Below, piece by piece: positions 8,772-17,505 of a DNA stretch of 64,000 bases. The notes under the pieces were generated by a model, which saw only the letters and a list, made by a program, of their open reading frames with translations, was not told where the DNA came from and did no database searches. Source of the stretch: Lachnospiraceae bacterium 10-1 (GTDB lineage: Bacteria > Bacillota > Clostridia > Lachnospirales > Lachnospiraceae); assembly GCA_000403495.2 (NCBI GenBank), contig KE159817.1, forward strand, positions 120,288 through 184,287. Direction: 5' to 3'. Numbering within the stretch: position 1 is the stretch's first letter; every line of letters starts with the position of its first letter. The position numbers and the translations under genes were made by a program.

Positions 8772-10475
8772 ATGGGATATGTAGATGAAATTGTAGATTT
8801 ACAGCAGCAAATGAAAAATTATATAGATAGATTAAATACTGGAAAGCTTTCCAGAAAAGACAGCGGACTGATTGTGCAGGTGGCTGGAAGCTATTATGAA
8901 TCTTTGGAAGAATATAAGAAACAGGAACATGCAACGCTTGATGACAAGTTTAATGACATTCTTAGTGAAATTATAAATTTTCAGGATGGAATTATTCAGG
9001 CAGACAATCAGGCTGTCAGGGCAGCATATGAAAAATTTTCAAATACCGCAGAGGTAATGACGCTGGAAAATCAAAAGCTTGAATTGATGATGCAGACTTT
9101 TAAGACAGATCTTGAAGAAATGAATCTGCATGACATGAAGCTTCGTCTTATGCAGGACTTTGTAAATATTGATTTAAAATTATATGGTTCCATTACGGAA
9201 AAGACTTTGGAAGTTTTGGAAGTCCAAAAATGCGAGCTTGTAAACAATCTGGTTCAGGAAAAGAAATATATGGCAAATGAAAAAGATATAAAAAAAGAAC
9301 CTGAACAGTCTTATAAGGCTAATGTATATATGAAAAATTCCAGCACCAAGAAACAAATCCCTAAAGTTATATATGGAAACAGTCCGGAAGATATCATTAC
9401 TACACTGCAGGGATGGAACATGGGCCGAATTGACGCAATAAAATTTCGTACCTGCTATATCAGTAAACTGAATCCTGATACGAATAAGTATCAAAATCTA
9501 GCAAAATATGATGTGTCCACTGGCGTAGACATTACTCCCATTTACTTGAATATTCCTCATATGGGGCGAAACAAATTTTTAAAGACAATAGAACAGTTAA
9601 AAAAGAATGGTGCGCGTTACAATCCTGTACAAAAACAGTTTTATGTTACAAAGCAGTTAGATCTAAATAAGTTTTCTGACTATCTTCCGATCGTTGGAAC
9701 ACAGGCAGAAATCAGGGAAAGTAAAACTTCCAGTGAGAGCCGGCTTTCCTACGAAATAGAATCAGGGCAGGAATATTACGATAACAGAGTCCTTGTTACT
9801 GTGGAAGGCATGGAACCTTTTAATATTTATGGGGACAAATTTGATGTGCACTTTCCTTCACTTTCTGCAAAGGAGACAAGAGAAATCATTGAAAAATTTG
9901 TCCTTCCTGAGCTTGAAATAAACAGGACTGAAAGAAACATACCAAAGGAAATTCAATATAATGGACAAAAATATAATGCCCTACAGTATAACATTTTAGA
10001 GCTTGCAATCAGTCAGAATTTTTCCAAAGAACAAATGGCACTCATAGAAAGGCCAGAGCTGACATCTGACCGTATGAATGAGATCCGTTTTGCAGTCAGG
10101 GATGGATTATCTGCAGAACAGATTCTTCTTTTTGCAACACCAGCACATGAGCAGTGGCAGATGGATCTATGCCGGACGGGGATGCAGCATGGAATGACTT
10201 ATGAGGAACTTAAACCGGTCATTTCTCCTTCAGGATATATTCCGGAATTGTATGGGGAGCGAAGAAGTCAGCTAAGCCAAATGATAAAAGCGAAGGAAAA
10301 GGATTTAAATGCTCTTCAAAAGCCCGGTAAGGCATCAGAAAGCATTCAAAGTGAGAAAGATAATAAAAGCTCTGTATTGTCCAAATTAGGGCAAAATAAG
10401 GCTAAATTGGAATTTGGACAAACTAAGTGTGAACATGCCATGCAGCATAAAGAGAAAATGGAGACTGAAAGATAG
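8772..10475 (+). CDS. ICE accessory protein with DUF5710-like domain
   Basis: This 567-residue, probably cytoplasmic protein has no membrane segment. Residues 1-175 are helical and coiled-coil. Residues about 258-312 (PIYLNIPHMGRNKF ... GARYNPVQKQFYV) match the pattern of DUF5710 domains, found in conjugative-element proteins beside primases and topoisomerases. The rest holds helical repeats (ALQYNILELAISQNFSKEQ). Start is supported by AAGGAGAGG. It is likely involved in element DNA processing or control, but the exact role is unknown. Confidence 0.5.
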   Translation: MGYVDEIVDLQQQMKNYIDRLNTGKLSRKDSGLIVQVAGSYYESLEEYKKQEHATLDDKFNDILSEIINFQDGIIQADNQAVRAAYEKFSNTAEVMTLENQKLELMMQTFKTDLEEMNLHDMKLRLMQDFVNIDLKLYGSITEKTLEVLEVQKCELVNNLVQEKKYMANEKDIKKEPEQSYKANVYMKNSSTKKQIPKVIYGNSPEDIITTLQGWNMGRIDAIKFRTCYISKLNPDTNKYQNLAKYDVSTGVDITPIYLNIPHMGRNKFLKTIEQLKKNGARYNPVQKQFYVTKQLDLNKFSDYLPIVGTQAEIRESKTSSESRLSYEIESGQEYYDNRVLVTVEGMEPFNIYGDKFDVHFPSLSAKETREIIEKFVLPELEINRTERNIPKEIQYNGQKYNALQYNILELAISQNFSKEQMALIERPELTSDRMNEIRFAVRDGLSAEQILLFATPAHEQWQMDLCRTGMQHGMTYEELKPVISPSGYIPELYGERRSQLSQMIKAKEKDLNALQKPGKASESIQSEKDNKSSVLSKLGQNKAKLEFGQTKCEHAMQHKEKMETER

Positions 10476-10558
10476 CTGAAATGAAAAGCAGACAAGACAA
10501 ATCAAAATTAAATATGTTATACTAATTCATATATTATATGTCCAGAGGAGTGATTAAA

Positions 10559-11782
10559 ATGTATAATCTAATGAATAAAAATAGTAAAATTGCTGTTTTT
10601 GAGAAATCAAAAGATCAACTGGATAATAGTTTTGTAATGATTCATGAAACTGAAGAAAAACTGCCAATTGGTTTTCGGGATATTAATTCATGGCTGGACA
10701 GGCGGCAGGCAGCAAAACACAGGGAGCATTTAAGACAGCTTATGGCCCAATGTGGATGTTTAAATAGTGAAGGGTTTATCAAAATAACACATGCCACTTC
10801 TTTGAATGATACTTTTTGGGTAAAATCCGAAAATGAAAATGCTACATGGGAAACAGTTTCTTTGTATAGAAATGAATTCAATGAAGTTATCTCAAAAATA
10901 TCCTTTGAAGGAACTGGTTTATTTGGAATTGACTTTTCAACTACAACACCTGAATTCAGCACAGAGGGGAGTTTTGAGAAATGCTGGAAAAGGGAGGAAA
11001 ATGGTATTTATCTTTATAAGCGCGGCAGTATGGGTGCACGTAATGCCGGATTAGAACCTTATTCCGAAGTTTATGCCTGTCAGATTGGAAAGATTCTCTG
11101 CAAGAACTTTGTTGATTACAGTTTAACCACACTTCACAAAAGAACAGCATCCAAATGTGAACTATTTACAAATGAAGAGAATGGTTTTATACCTCTTTCT
11201 AACATTTTCCAGCGCCGCGTGACGCCCAGGGAAATGCTTGAGTATTATAGCAGCATTGGTTCCGAGGATGCATTTCGAAGAATGGTAGTATTTGATGCAG
11301 TTACCTTTAATACAGACCGTCATATGGGAAATCATGGAGTAATTTTTGATAATGATTCTCTTACTGTTAAATGTATGGCTCCGGTTTTTGATAATAACCA
11401 ATCATTATTACCTTATGCGGAAGAGCAGGATTTTCAGCAGGTAGGGAGTTATGTAGAGAGTAAAATTCCACATATTGGTGAGGATTTTGTAAATATTGCA
11501 AAGGCAGTTATGTCTCCGGCTATAAGAAGTGATTTAATAAATTTACATGGATTTAAATTTTCTTATATTGATAGTGACAGATTTTCAAAAGAAAGATTAT
11601 ATACCATTGAAAAGATCATAAACACACAAATAAGCGGGATATTGGATAAAAATAAAATGTATACTGTAGAAGTATTTCCTAAACAGGAGTCTGTTTTAAG
11701 TAAACTGCATAATTATCAGGGGCAGATAAGCCTATCTCGAACTGAAAATTTAACAGAAAAAAAGATTCAAATTGAAAAATAG
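10559..11782 (+). CDS. HipA-like protein kinase domain protein
   Basis: This 407-residue protein has HipA_C-type kinase motifs: an ATP-binding-like stretch (YLYKRGSMGARN), the catalytic loop NTDRHMGNHG (about residues 251-260, with D253 and N258) and a metal-binding FDNNQS (D278). HipA-family kinases phosphorylate protein targets such as GltX in toxin-antitoxin systems. No HipB-like antitoxin gene adjoins it, so it may instead be a lone CtkA-type kinase or an element regulator. The ATG at 10559 follows GAGGAGTG. A terminator lies just downstream. Confidence 0.65.
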   Translation: MYNLMNKNSKIAVFEKSKDQLDNSFVMIHETEEKLPIGFRDINSWLDRRQAAKHREHLRQLMAQCGCLNSEGFIKITHATSLNDTFWVKSENENATWETVSLYRNEFNEVISKISFEGTGLFGIDFSTTTPEFSTEGSFEKCWKREENGIYLYKRGSMGARNAGLEPYSEVYACQIGKILCKNFVDYSLTTLHKRTASKCELFTNEENGFIPLSNIFQRRVTPREMLEYYSSIGSEDAFRRMVVFDAVTFNTDRHMGNHGVIFDNDSLTVKCMAPVFDNNQSLLPYAEEQDFQQVGSYVESKIPHIGEDFVNIAKAVMSPAIRSDLINLHGFKFSYIDSDRFSKERLYTIEKIINTQISGILDKNKMYTVEVFPKQESVLSKLHNYQGQISLSRTENLTEKKIQIEK

Positions 11783-11795
11783 GATTGATATGCCT

Positions 11796-11825
11796 AAAGG
11801 TGCCTGAAAAGGCACCTTTTCTATT
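11796..11825 (+). terminator. Rho-independent terminator after the HipA-like gene
   Basis: AAAGGTGCC (11796-11804) and GGCACCTTT (11811-11819) form a perfect 9-bp stem with a TGAAAA loop, followed by T-rich sequence. Confidence 0.85.
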
Positions 11826-11848
11826 TAAAGGAAAAGGAGATTGTTATT

Positions 11849-12169
11849 ATGAGTAAAATTTTAATAGTAGCAGAAAAACCAGCAGCCGGTAAAGACATCG
11901 CAAGAATATTAGGAGCTACAGAATCCAGCAACGGCTATATGGAAAATGAAGAATATATTGTAACATGGGCAATCGGACATCTGATAGGATTAAAAGATCC
12001 GGAGGAAATAGATGAAAAATTTAAGATATGGAATGTGGATGACCTTCCGCTTCCCTATGATAATGGGCTCAAGGTTCTTGCAGGAACAAAGGGACAATAT
12101 AAGATTGTCAAGAGCCTGATCCAGCGTGACGATATCAGTTATTTAATTAACGCCGGTGATGTTGGATAG
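11849..12169 (+). pseudogene. topB: DNA topoisomerase III, N-terminal fragment, split by insertion
   Basis: Codes for the first 104 residues of a type IA topoisomerase (MSKILIVAEKPAAGKDIARI, TOPRIM start) and reads two codons into an inserted element before a stop. The frame breaks inside LINAGD|AGREG, the conserved TOPRIM acidic motif. The other half is at 19,182-20,945. Joining 12,159 to 19,184 restores an uninterrupted 690-residue protein. ICE-encoded TopB probably relaxes transferring or replicating DNA. The fragment lacks the catalytic Tyr and should be inactive. Confidence 0.93.
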
Positions 12170-12183
12170 TGCGGAGGGGTGAC
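12158..12183. repeat. Left attachment site and terminal inverted repeat of the nested element
   Basis: The core GA is at 12158-12159 and the arm TGTTGGATAGT at 12160-12170. Partial symmetry continues through GGGGTGAC. It mirrors 19158-19183. Confidence 0.88.
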
Positions 12184-12306
12184 AAACAAATACAAATAAA
12201 AAAGGGACTTCCTCAATCCTTAAAAGGCTATGACAATAACGGTTATAGCTTTTTTTCATGCGGTAATTACCGTAAGAAATAACCCCTTATTCCAACAAGC
12301 GGAGAA

Positions 12307-12486
12307 ATGCCCAACAACAGTATTCCGCAATCCAATCTCCCGACAATTAACGAAAGAAAACCATATATCAGCACCGAAACCAATCAATCTTATCAAACCA
12401 TATCACAGGAGGGCAAAGACCATGAACAAAAAGCAGGAACAGCAGATTTTAGATTATTACAGCACCACAGACAAATATATCCGTAG
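12307..12486 (+). CDS. Possible small ORF, 59 residues
   Basis: It starts MPNNSIPQSNLPTINERKP after GCGGAG and overlaps the next gene by 65 bp in another frame. Composition is Asn/Gln/Ser-rich and no family was recognised. It could equally be non-coding leader: 12,170-12,421 holds no other credible gene. Confidence 0.3.
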   Translation: MPNNSIPQSNLPTINERKPYISTETNQSYQTISQEGKDHEQKAGTADFRLLQHHRQIYP

Positions 12487-13030
12487 CAAGACACATTCCA
12501 ATGCGCATCAGACTGTATTTACCAAAGAAAGCGACAAATACCAGTGGCTTGTGTTGGAGCAGAAAAGCCAGTGCGAAGTTGAGGTAAGGCAAACCGACAG
12601 TCATGGAACAATCACAGCAAGGGATAATTACGAACTGACAAGAAATATCCCTAAGTGCGTGGGCGTGGAGCGTTTATGTGAGGGCGCAAATTTTCAGATA
12701 CCTTTTAACGCTGATGAAGTCAATCTGATTTATCAGTTTGGGGAACAGAGCAAAGCGGAAACGTGTGCCAGTCTGTCCGCTATTCTTCCGCAGATAAAGG
12801 ACAGCGACACAAAGCAGATAGTAAGCGGCACATTGAAGAAATTAAATGCCCTGTCCGAAGAAACGAGTGCGGAACTGACCGCCACCACCAAAAGACGGAA
12901 ACTGACCGAGCGTGACAACTCCATAAAGACAAGGTTAGCCAAAGCAAAGGAACAGGCGAAACAGCCGACAGTTGCCGAGGGAAAACTGCACAGAACCCAC
13001 AGCAAAGGAAAGGGGGATATGGCGCTATGA
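12422..13030 (+). CDS. Conserved hypothetical protein of mobilizable elements
   Basis: This is a 202-residue soluble, charged protein starting at ATG 12422 after AGGAGGGC. Its C-terminal third is Lys/Arg-rich helix (KRRKLTERDNSIKTRLAKAKEQ). Similar proteins accompany serine-recombinase mobilizable elements in gut Clostridia (recalled, not searched). It overlaps the next gene by ATGA. Function unknown. Confidence 0.55.
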   Translation: MNKKQEQQILDYYSTTDKYIRSKTHSNAHQTVFTKESDKYQWLVLEQKSQCEVEVRQTDSHGTITARDNYELTRNIPKCVGVERLCEGANFQIPFNADEVNLIYQFGEQSKAETCASLSAILPQIKDSDTKQIVSGTLKKLNALSEETSAELTATTKRRKLTERDNSIKTRLAKAKEQAKQPTVAEGKLHRTHSKGKGDMAL

Positions 13031-13308
13031 AACTTTCACGATACGAGCAGGAAACGATTGTCAATTATAACGCAGGAGAACAGACCGCCACCCTCTACAC
13101 AAGAGATAAAGCAGTCATGCGGAAACTTGACACACTTGTTGCCGATTATCCCGACACATACAAGCTGACAGGGCAGGACGAGGTATCTAAGACCTATTCC
13201 TTTCCGAAGTCACACGTCAGTTACCGAAAGCCGAGGACAGTCAGCACCGAGCAGAGGGAACGGGCAAGGCAGATGATGATTGCTAATAATAGGGCAAAGA
13301 AAGATTAA
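13027..13308 (+). CDS. Conserved small protein coupled to the upstream gene
   Basis: This 93-residue protein starts at an ATGA overlap with the preceding stop, so the pair is translationally coupled. The N-terminal half is beta-like (VNYNAGEQTATLYTRDKAVM) and the C-terminus basic (QRERARQMMIANNRAKK). The pattern is recurrent in Tn4451-like and IME modules, but no function is known to me. Confidence 0.55.
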   Translation: MKLSRYEQETIVNYNAGEQTATLYTRDKAVMRKLDTLVADYPDTYKLTGQDEVSKTYSFPKSHVSYRKPRTVSTEQRERARQMMIANNRAKKD

Positions 13309-13406
13309 GGAAAATTTATTGGTATTGTGTATGTGTTTGTGGTAAAATTGTGACGTTGAGCAACTCAATAATCGGGATTTATGATAAGGAAAGGGATAAT
13401 TGTAAA

Positions 13407-13658
13407 ATGAATGCGGATAATGAATTACTAATAAATTTGGATAAATTGCACACAACGGAATTAGGCGTAGAGCGCATTAAAAGAAATCTATCTTTAGATA
13501 CAGATGATGTGGTTGACTGGTGTAAAACTAAAATCAATTCCGATAATGCTGTCATTACCCGAAATGGAAAAAACTGGTATGTGAATGTAGACAATTATAT
13601 TTTAACGGTAAATGCATATAGTTACACGATTATAACGGCACATAAGGAAAAGAAATGA
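13407..13658 (+). CDS. DUF3781 family protein
   Basis: This 83-residue protein contains LDKLHTTELGVERIKRNL, DVVDWCKTKI and VITRNGKNWYV, the hallmark segments of DUF3781. ATG 13407 is preferred because it follows a purine-rich AAGGGATAA. It overlaps the next gene by 4 bp. DUF3781 genes are commonly cargo beside GyrI-like or regulator genes; the biochemical role is unknown. Confidence 0.75.
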   Translation: MNADNELLINLDKLHTTELGVERIKRNLSLDTDDVVDWCKTKINSDNAVITRNGKNWYVNVDNYILTVNAYSYTIITAHKEKK

Positions 13659-14122
13659 AATATACAATTCGTGAATTAGAAACATTTTCAGTTATTGGGC
13701 AGGAAGTAGAACTCACCAATTATCAAAAAAGAAACATTCAAATCAGTACACAATTTTGGCGAAAGTTTAACAGTAATTTGAAGAAATCGTATCTTTCACA
13801 ATCGGGAAACTGGATAAAATATGCCTTTATGGAAAGAAGAAATGAGAAACTATTTTATTTCTGTTCTATTCCAAAAAGGAATGTCGTTCCAAATAATTTT
13901 GTCTATAAAGAAATACAACATTACAAATATCTTGTTGTAGAGCATATAGGTTCTATGGACAAAATATATGAAACCTACGGAATGATTTATCAAGAAATAT
14001 TACCCCAAATGGAATATATACCTTTACAAGAAAACTTTTTACACTTTGAAAAATACGATTATCGCTTTCATTGGAATAAGGAAAATTCTATTATTGAAAT
14101 ATGGCTACCAATTAAGGGGTAG
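13655..14122 (+). CDS. GyrI-like / effector-binding domain protein
   Basis: This 155-residue protein has the SOUL/GyrI-like small-molecule-binding fold pattern: VIGQEVELTNYQ at the start, KYLVVEHIGSMDKIYETYG in the middle and FEKYDYRFHWNKENSIIEIWLPI at the end. Such stand-alone domains bind hydrophobic effectors or cyclic-nucleotide-like ligands. No DNA-binding domain is fused. It is coupled to the DUF3781 gene by an overlap and followed by a terminator. Confidence 0.7.
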   Translation: MKYTIRELETFSVIGQEVELTNYQKRNIQISTQFWRKFNSNLKKSYLSQSGNWIKYAFMERRNEKLFYFCSIPKRNVVPNNFVYKEIQHYKYLVVEHIGSMDKIYETYGMIYQEILPQMEYIPLQENFLHFEKYDYRFHWNKENSIIEIWLPIKG

Positions 14123-14191
14123 TTAAATTCTTATTTGTCAGGAAAAATCAAGACAGAAAAATGATGTAAAAACTGAATATTGTTTACCTTT

Positions 14192-14232
14192 AGGTAGCGA
14201 TTATCTTAACAGACAATCCGCTACCTTTTTTA
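14192..14232 (+). terminator. Rho-independent terminator
   Basis: AGGTAGCG (14192-14199) pairs with CGCTACCT (14219-14226), followed by TTTTTAT. It closes the small cargo operon. Confidence 0.8.
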
Positions 14233-14278
14233 TTTTCAGAACCTATCAACACAGCACAGAAAGAATGAGGTATCAGAA

Positions 14279-14620
14279 ATGATTGAGAGCAAGAATGATA
14301 CAAGCAAAAACTTAGAAAAAGCATTGCAGGCATTGAAACAGGCGCAACAGCGTGTAGCCAACGAGAAGAAAAAGCAGAACGAGAAAAAGCGAAAAGCTGA
14401 GAACCACCACAAGTATATCATGGGCGGTATTATCGTAAAGTATTTCCCCGACTGCTACCGCTATGACGAGGACGAGTTAAACCGTATCTTGTCGGTTGCA
14501 TTGCAGACAAAGGAATGTCAGCAGATTATATCTAAAATCAAAGCGGAAAGCCGAGAAACCACTCCCCCACAACCTACTCTCCCCAATGCCGAAAATGAAA
14601 GCGAGGGCGGTACGGAATGA
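14279..14620 (+). CDS. Small charged protein upstream of the relaxase, DUF3847-like
   Basis: This 113-residue protein has an N-terminal coiled coil rich in Lys/Gln/Ala (KALQALKQAQQRVANEKKKQ), then GGIIVKYFPDCYRYDEDELNR. Composition and position just before a MobA/MobL gene resemble DUF3847 proteins, possible relaxosome accessory factors. No GGAGG is seen just before the ATG; AAGAATGAGG lies a little upstream. Function is inferred from context only. Confidence 0.5.
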   Translation: MIESKNDTSKNLEKALQALKQAQQRVANEKKKQNEKKRKAENHHKYIMGGIIVKYFPDCYRYDEDELNRILSVALQTKECQQIISKIKAESRETTPPQPTLPNAENESEGGTE

Positions 14621-14658
14621 CGAGGGCAACGGAACTGGAAAGCCGAGGTAACGTATTC

Positions 14659-14864
14659 ACCCCGTTTACGGGGTGCGCACAGATATACCACCAGAGGTGG
14701 TATGTGCGCTCTCCGAGGGGCAAGTTTCACTTGCATGGACTCCTGCGGAGGGCGTTGGCTGCCTTGCGGCAGCCAAAAGGGGAAACAACAATTCCCCTTC
14801 GCAAGCTGCGCTTGCTACCCTTTAGTGAACTTTGCGTTCAGACAAAAGCCAAAGTACGGCTTTT
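14659..14864. other. Array of perfect hairpins before the relaxase gene; candidate oriT
   Basis: Within 206 bp there are consecutive perfect inverted repeats: 14659-14674 (ACCCCG), 14675-14709 (GCGCAC outer, ATACCACC inner), 14720-14734 (GCAAG), 14740-14750 (CTCC), 14755-14776 (TTGGCTGCC), 14777-14799 (AAGGGGAA), 14801-14815 (GCAAGC) and 14844-14864 (AAAAGCC). Open frames here are unconvincing. The position directly upstream of the mobilization gene suggests an origin of transfer. Confidence 0.7.
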
Positions 14865-14926
14865 ATCTGCCCACAAAGTCTATCCATGCGCCCCACTACT
14901 CTATTGGCAGAATGTAGGTGTTGCGT

Positions 14927-16501
14927 ATGGGTAATGTCACGAAACAGGCAAGCACACGTTTCTCCATAGTCAAGCGGAGCAAAGGGCAGTCGGCAGTTGA
15001 GAAAGCATCATACATCAGCAGGAGTATTCTTGTGAGCGAATATGACGGACAGACCTACCGCCCCAAATACCATGAAGATTTAGTCCACAGTGAAATCTCT
15101 CTCCCACCCAATGCACCCAAAGAATATGCAGACCGAGCCACCTTATGGAACGCTGTTGAACTGTCAGAGAAAGGGCAGAAATCACAGCTTGCGAGAATGC
15201 TGAAAGCGTCACTCCCCAACGATTGGAGTTATGAACTTGCGGAGGAAGTCGTGAGGGATTATGTGCAGAGGAATTTTGTTGACAAGGGAATGTGTGCGGA
15301 TTGGGCAATCCATGACAGCGAGAATGACAAAGGACAGCGCAATCTCCATATCCATGTTTTACTAACCATGCGCCCTATCACTGAAAACGGAGAATGGGGA
15401 GCAAAGACCAAAAAGGTTTATGTCCTTGATGAAAACGGGGAGCGTGTTCCCCTCATCGACAAAAAGACAGGTCAGCAGAAAGTGGATAATCGCAACCGCA
15501 AACAGTGGAAATGTCAGACCGTAGAAAGCACCGACTGGAACAGCCAAGAGAACGCCAAGATGTGGCGCAAAGATTTAGCCGACACAATCAATGCCACCAA
15601 TGAGCAGTTGGGTATTGACGTTCATTGGGAACACCGTTCTTTCAGGGAACAGGGGATAGATAAAGAACCGACAATCCATATCGGGGCGACTGCCAATGCT
15701 TTAGAGCGCAAGGGCATACAGACCGAGAGGGGAAACATCAATCGGGAAATCGTCAAGCGCAACATGATGTTGGAGCAGGCAAAGGCAATGCTTGAACTTG
15801 CCAAGCAGGAAGTACAGAGCATACAGTATGCCAAGATTAGAAATGCGGCAGTCAGCATGAAGAATGATGTCATGGAAATGATTGCAAAAGTGAGGGAACG
15901 AAAAGGCAGACTTGATTTGCCGATTGTCAGCGGAAAGCACCTAAGAAAAATATCCGACAGAACCGCCTTGCAGTCAGCCGACAATGCAGAGAAGTTTATC
16001 GCTACAAAGAAGATAGACAGCTTTGAGAGCCTTGCAAAATTTACAGCAGATACGGAACAGAAATACGGACAGCTTGACAGCGTACATCTATCAAAGGGGC
16101 AGAAACTAAGCCGACTAAAGGAACTGTCAAAAATGTATGCCCTCTATGAGCCATACCGCACCACCTACAAAGAGAGCCAGTCACTAAAAAGACTTGCCAA
16201 AATGAAGTTTGACAGGGAGCATAAAGAGAGCCTTGCCAAATATCCCGAAATGCGTGAGCGGTTGCAGAACCTTTTGGAACAGGGCGAGAAGATAACGCCG
16301 AAACAGTGGAAAGCGGAAATACAATCTTTACAAGCGGAATATGACAGTATCGGCAGGGAGAAATCAAAGACCGCCACAGAATTAGCTTATGCCGAGGTAA
16401 TCAGCTATAACAAAAAGAACCTTGAACGGGAACTTCAGAACGAGAGCCGACAGCATAACAAACAACAGAGCAAGGCGAAACGGAGGGAGGAAGAAATTTA
16501 A
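14927..16501 (+). CDS. MobA/MobL family relaxase
   Basis: Likely the nicking enzyme that mobilizes the nested element with a helper's secretion system. The N-terminal domain (about residues 1-260) has the MobA/MobL pattern, including the metal-binding NLHIHVLLTMRP (H141, H143). The rest is long helical, Lys/Glu-rich sequence, including an alanine/lysine coiled coil. Start ATG 14927 follows GTAGGTG; GTG 14918 is an alternative. The hairpin array upstream is the probable substrate. At 524 residues it is within the usual range of the family. Confidence 0.85.
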   Translation: MGNVTKQASTRFSIVKRSKGQSAVEKASYISRSILVSEYDGQTYRPKYHEDLVHSEISLPPNAPKEYADRATLWNAVELSEKGQKSQLARMLKASLPNDWSYELAEEVVRDYVQRNFVDKGMCADWAIHDSENDKGQRNLHIHVLLTMRPITENGEWGAKTKKVYVLDENGERVPLIDKKTGQQKVDNRNRKQWKCQTVESTDWNSQENAKMWRKDLADTINATNEQLGIDVHWEHRSFREQGIDKEPTIHIGATANALERKGIQTERGNINREIVKRNMMLEQAKAMLELAKQEVQSIQYAKIRNAAVSMKNDVMEMIAKVRERKGRLDLPIVSGKHLRKISDRTALQSADNAEKFIATKKIDSFESLAKFTADTEQKYGQLDSVHLSKGQKLSRLKELSKMYALYEPYRTTYKESQSLKRLAKMKFDREHKESLAKYPEMRERLQNLLEQGEKITPKQWKAEIQSLQAEYDSIGREKSKTATELAYAEVISYNKKNLERELQNESRQHNKQQSKAKRREEEI

Positions 16502-16688
16502 TGGAAATTTGATAGAGAAATAAATGTGAGTATGGTATTATAGTAGCTGTACAAGTTGGGAAATGTAGGATTCTATAAAGTGATTTTATATTTCTACCAC
16601 TGGTTGCGCAAATGTAAAAGTAGCTATATGGAATGCAACCGAGGTTTTTGGTATGGTCTAGGTATCAAAAACAAGGAGGAAAAATAAT

Positions 16689-17138
16689 ATGAATTTTTCA
16701 GAAAAACTTTTAACACTACGAAAGGCTAAAGACCTTACGCAAGAACAGCTTGCGGAGAAACTTGATGTTTCAAGGCAATCTGTTTCAAAATGGGAAAGCG
16801 GGCAGGCAACCCCTGATTTGGAAAAGATAGTGGAAATAAGCGCAATTTTTGATGTTACAACTGATTATTTGTTAAAGTCATCAGAGATAGATGATTTATC
16901 AGTGAAAACTGAAATGTTGGAAAAACAACAGCAGATGATGCTTCTTCGGGAACAAAAAAATCAAAGAACCTTTGAGTGTGTAATGTATTCGGTTGCAGTA
17001 TATCTCATTTTTTTTGCGGTCTATTTCATCGGACATTATTATTTTGAAATTTGGAATCCGTCAGTGATTTTTGCGGAATTTCTTATTGCTACTGCCATTG
17101 TAATCTTTATATGTGTTAAAAAACGTAGTAAAAAGTAG
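16689..17138 (+). CDS. XRE-family regulator with two membrane segments
   Basis: This 149-residue protein has an N-terminal helix-turn-helix ([20 protein letters not shown], about residues 17-36). A short coiled coil follows, then two membrane helices (about residues 97-116 and 123-142). Membrane-tethered XRE regulators are common in Clostridia and may sense envelope state. It stands alone between relaxase and recombinase genes and starts after AAGGAGGAAAA. Targets unknown. Confidence 0.8.
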   Translation: MNFSEKLLTLRKAKDLTQEQLAEKLDVSRQSVSKWESGQATPDLEKIVEISAIFDVTTDYLLKSSEIDDLSVKTEMLEKQQQMMLLREQKNQRTFECVMYSVAVYLIFFAVYFIGHYYFEIWNPSVIFAEFLIATAIVIFICVKKRSKK

Positions 17139-17206
17139 TAGTAAAGTTCCAACCTGCCGCTAACCATTACCACACTACAATCACAACAAAATAATTACAC
17201 AGCGTC

Positions 17207-17241
17207 AGAGCGTATAGAATCAGTCTATGCGCTCTATTTTT
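17207..17241 (+). terminator. Rho-independent terminator
   Basis: AGAGCGTATAGA (17207-17218) and TCTATGCGCTCT form a stem with a single G·T-type mismatch, followed by ATTTTTAT. Confidence 0.75.
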
Positions 17242-17259
17242 ATGTAAAGGAGTAGATTT

Positions 17260-17433
17260 ATGAGTAAAAATATTGAAACAGAGCAAAGAACCCACCGACA
17301 GCAGACACCCACAAAAATTATCGTGGAAAGGCACTATGTAGGCACTGAAAAAATGGAAACGGTATTTAAGCGGATAGCCGAGGAACAGATAACAAAAAAG
17401 GTCAAAGAAATAGCGGAAAATAAAGCCAATTAG
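17260..17433 (+). CDS. TnpW-like small protein upstream of the recombinase
   Basis: This 57-residue protein starts at ATG 17260 after AAAGGAG. The pattern KIIVERHYVGTEKMETVFKR..EEQITKKVKEI matches small TnpW-family proteins encoded just upstream of large resolvases in Tn4451-like elements. It may modulate the recombinase; that role is not established here. It is short but well placed and has a good ribosome-binding site. Confidence 0.7.
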   Translation: MSKNIETEQRTHRQQTPTKIIVERHYVGTEKMETVFKRIAEEQITKKVKEIAENKAN

Positions 17434-17505
17434 CACTGGAAACGGAAAAGGGAATATAGTATAATATGAGTTGAGAGGAAGTCCCTTTTCATCAAGGAGG
17501 ACGAA

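Noticed and set aside
12230-12421. N-terminal extension of the 12422 gene
   Set aside because: AGGAGGGC directly precedes ATG 12422, and the extension reads unlike coding sequence.
14617-14934. 105-codon and 71-codon plus-strand frames between DUF3847-like gene and relaxase
   Set aside because: They run through the hairpin array, lack ribosome-binding sites and give no family-like protein; the base pattern is explained by the inverted repeats.
15622-15984. 120-codon minus-strand frame inside the nested relaxase
   Set aside because: Shadow of a G+C-richer gene; hydrophobic junk, no ribosome-binding site.
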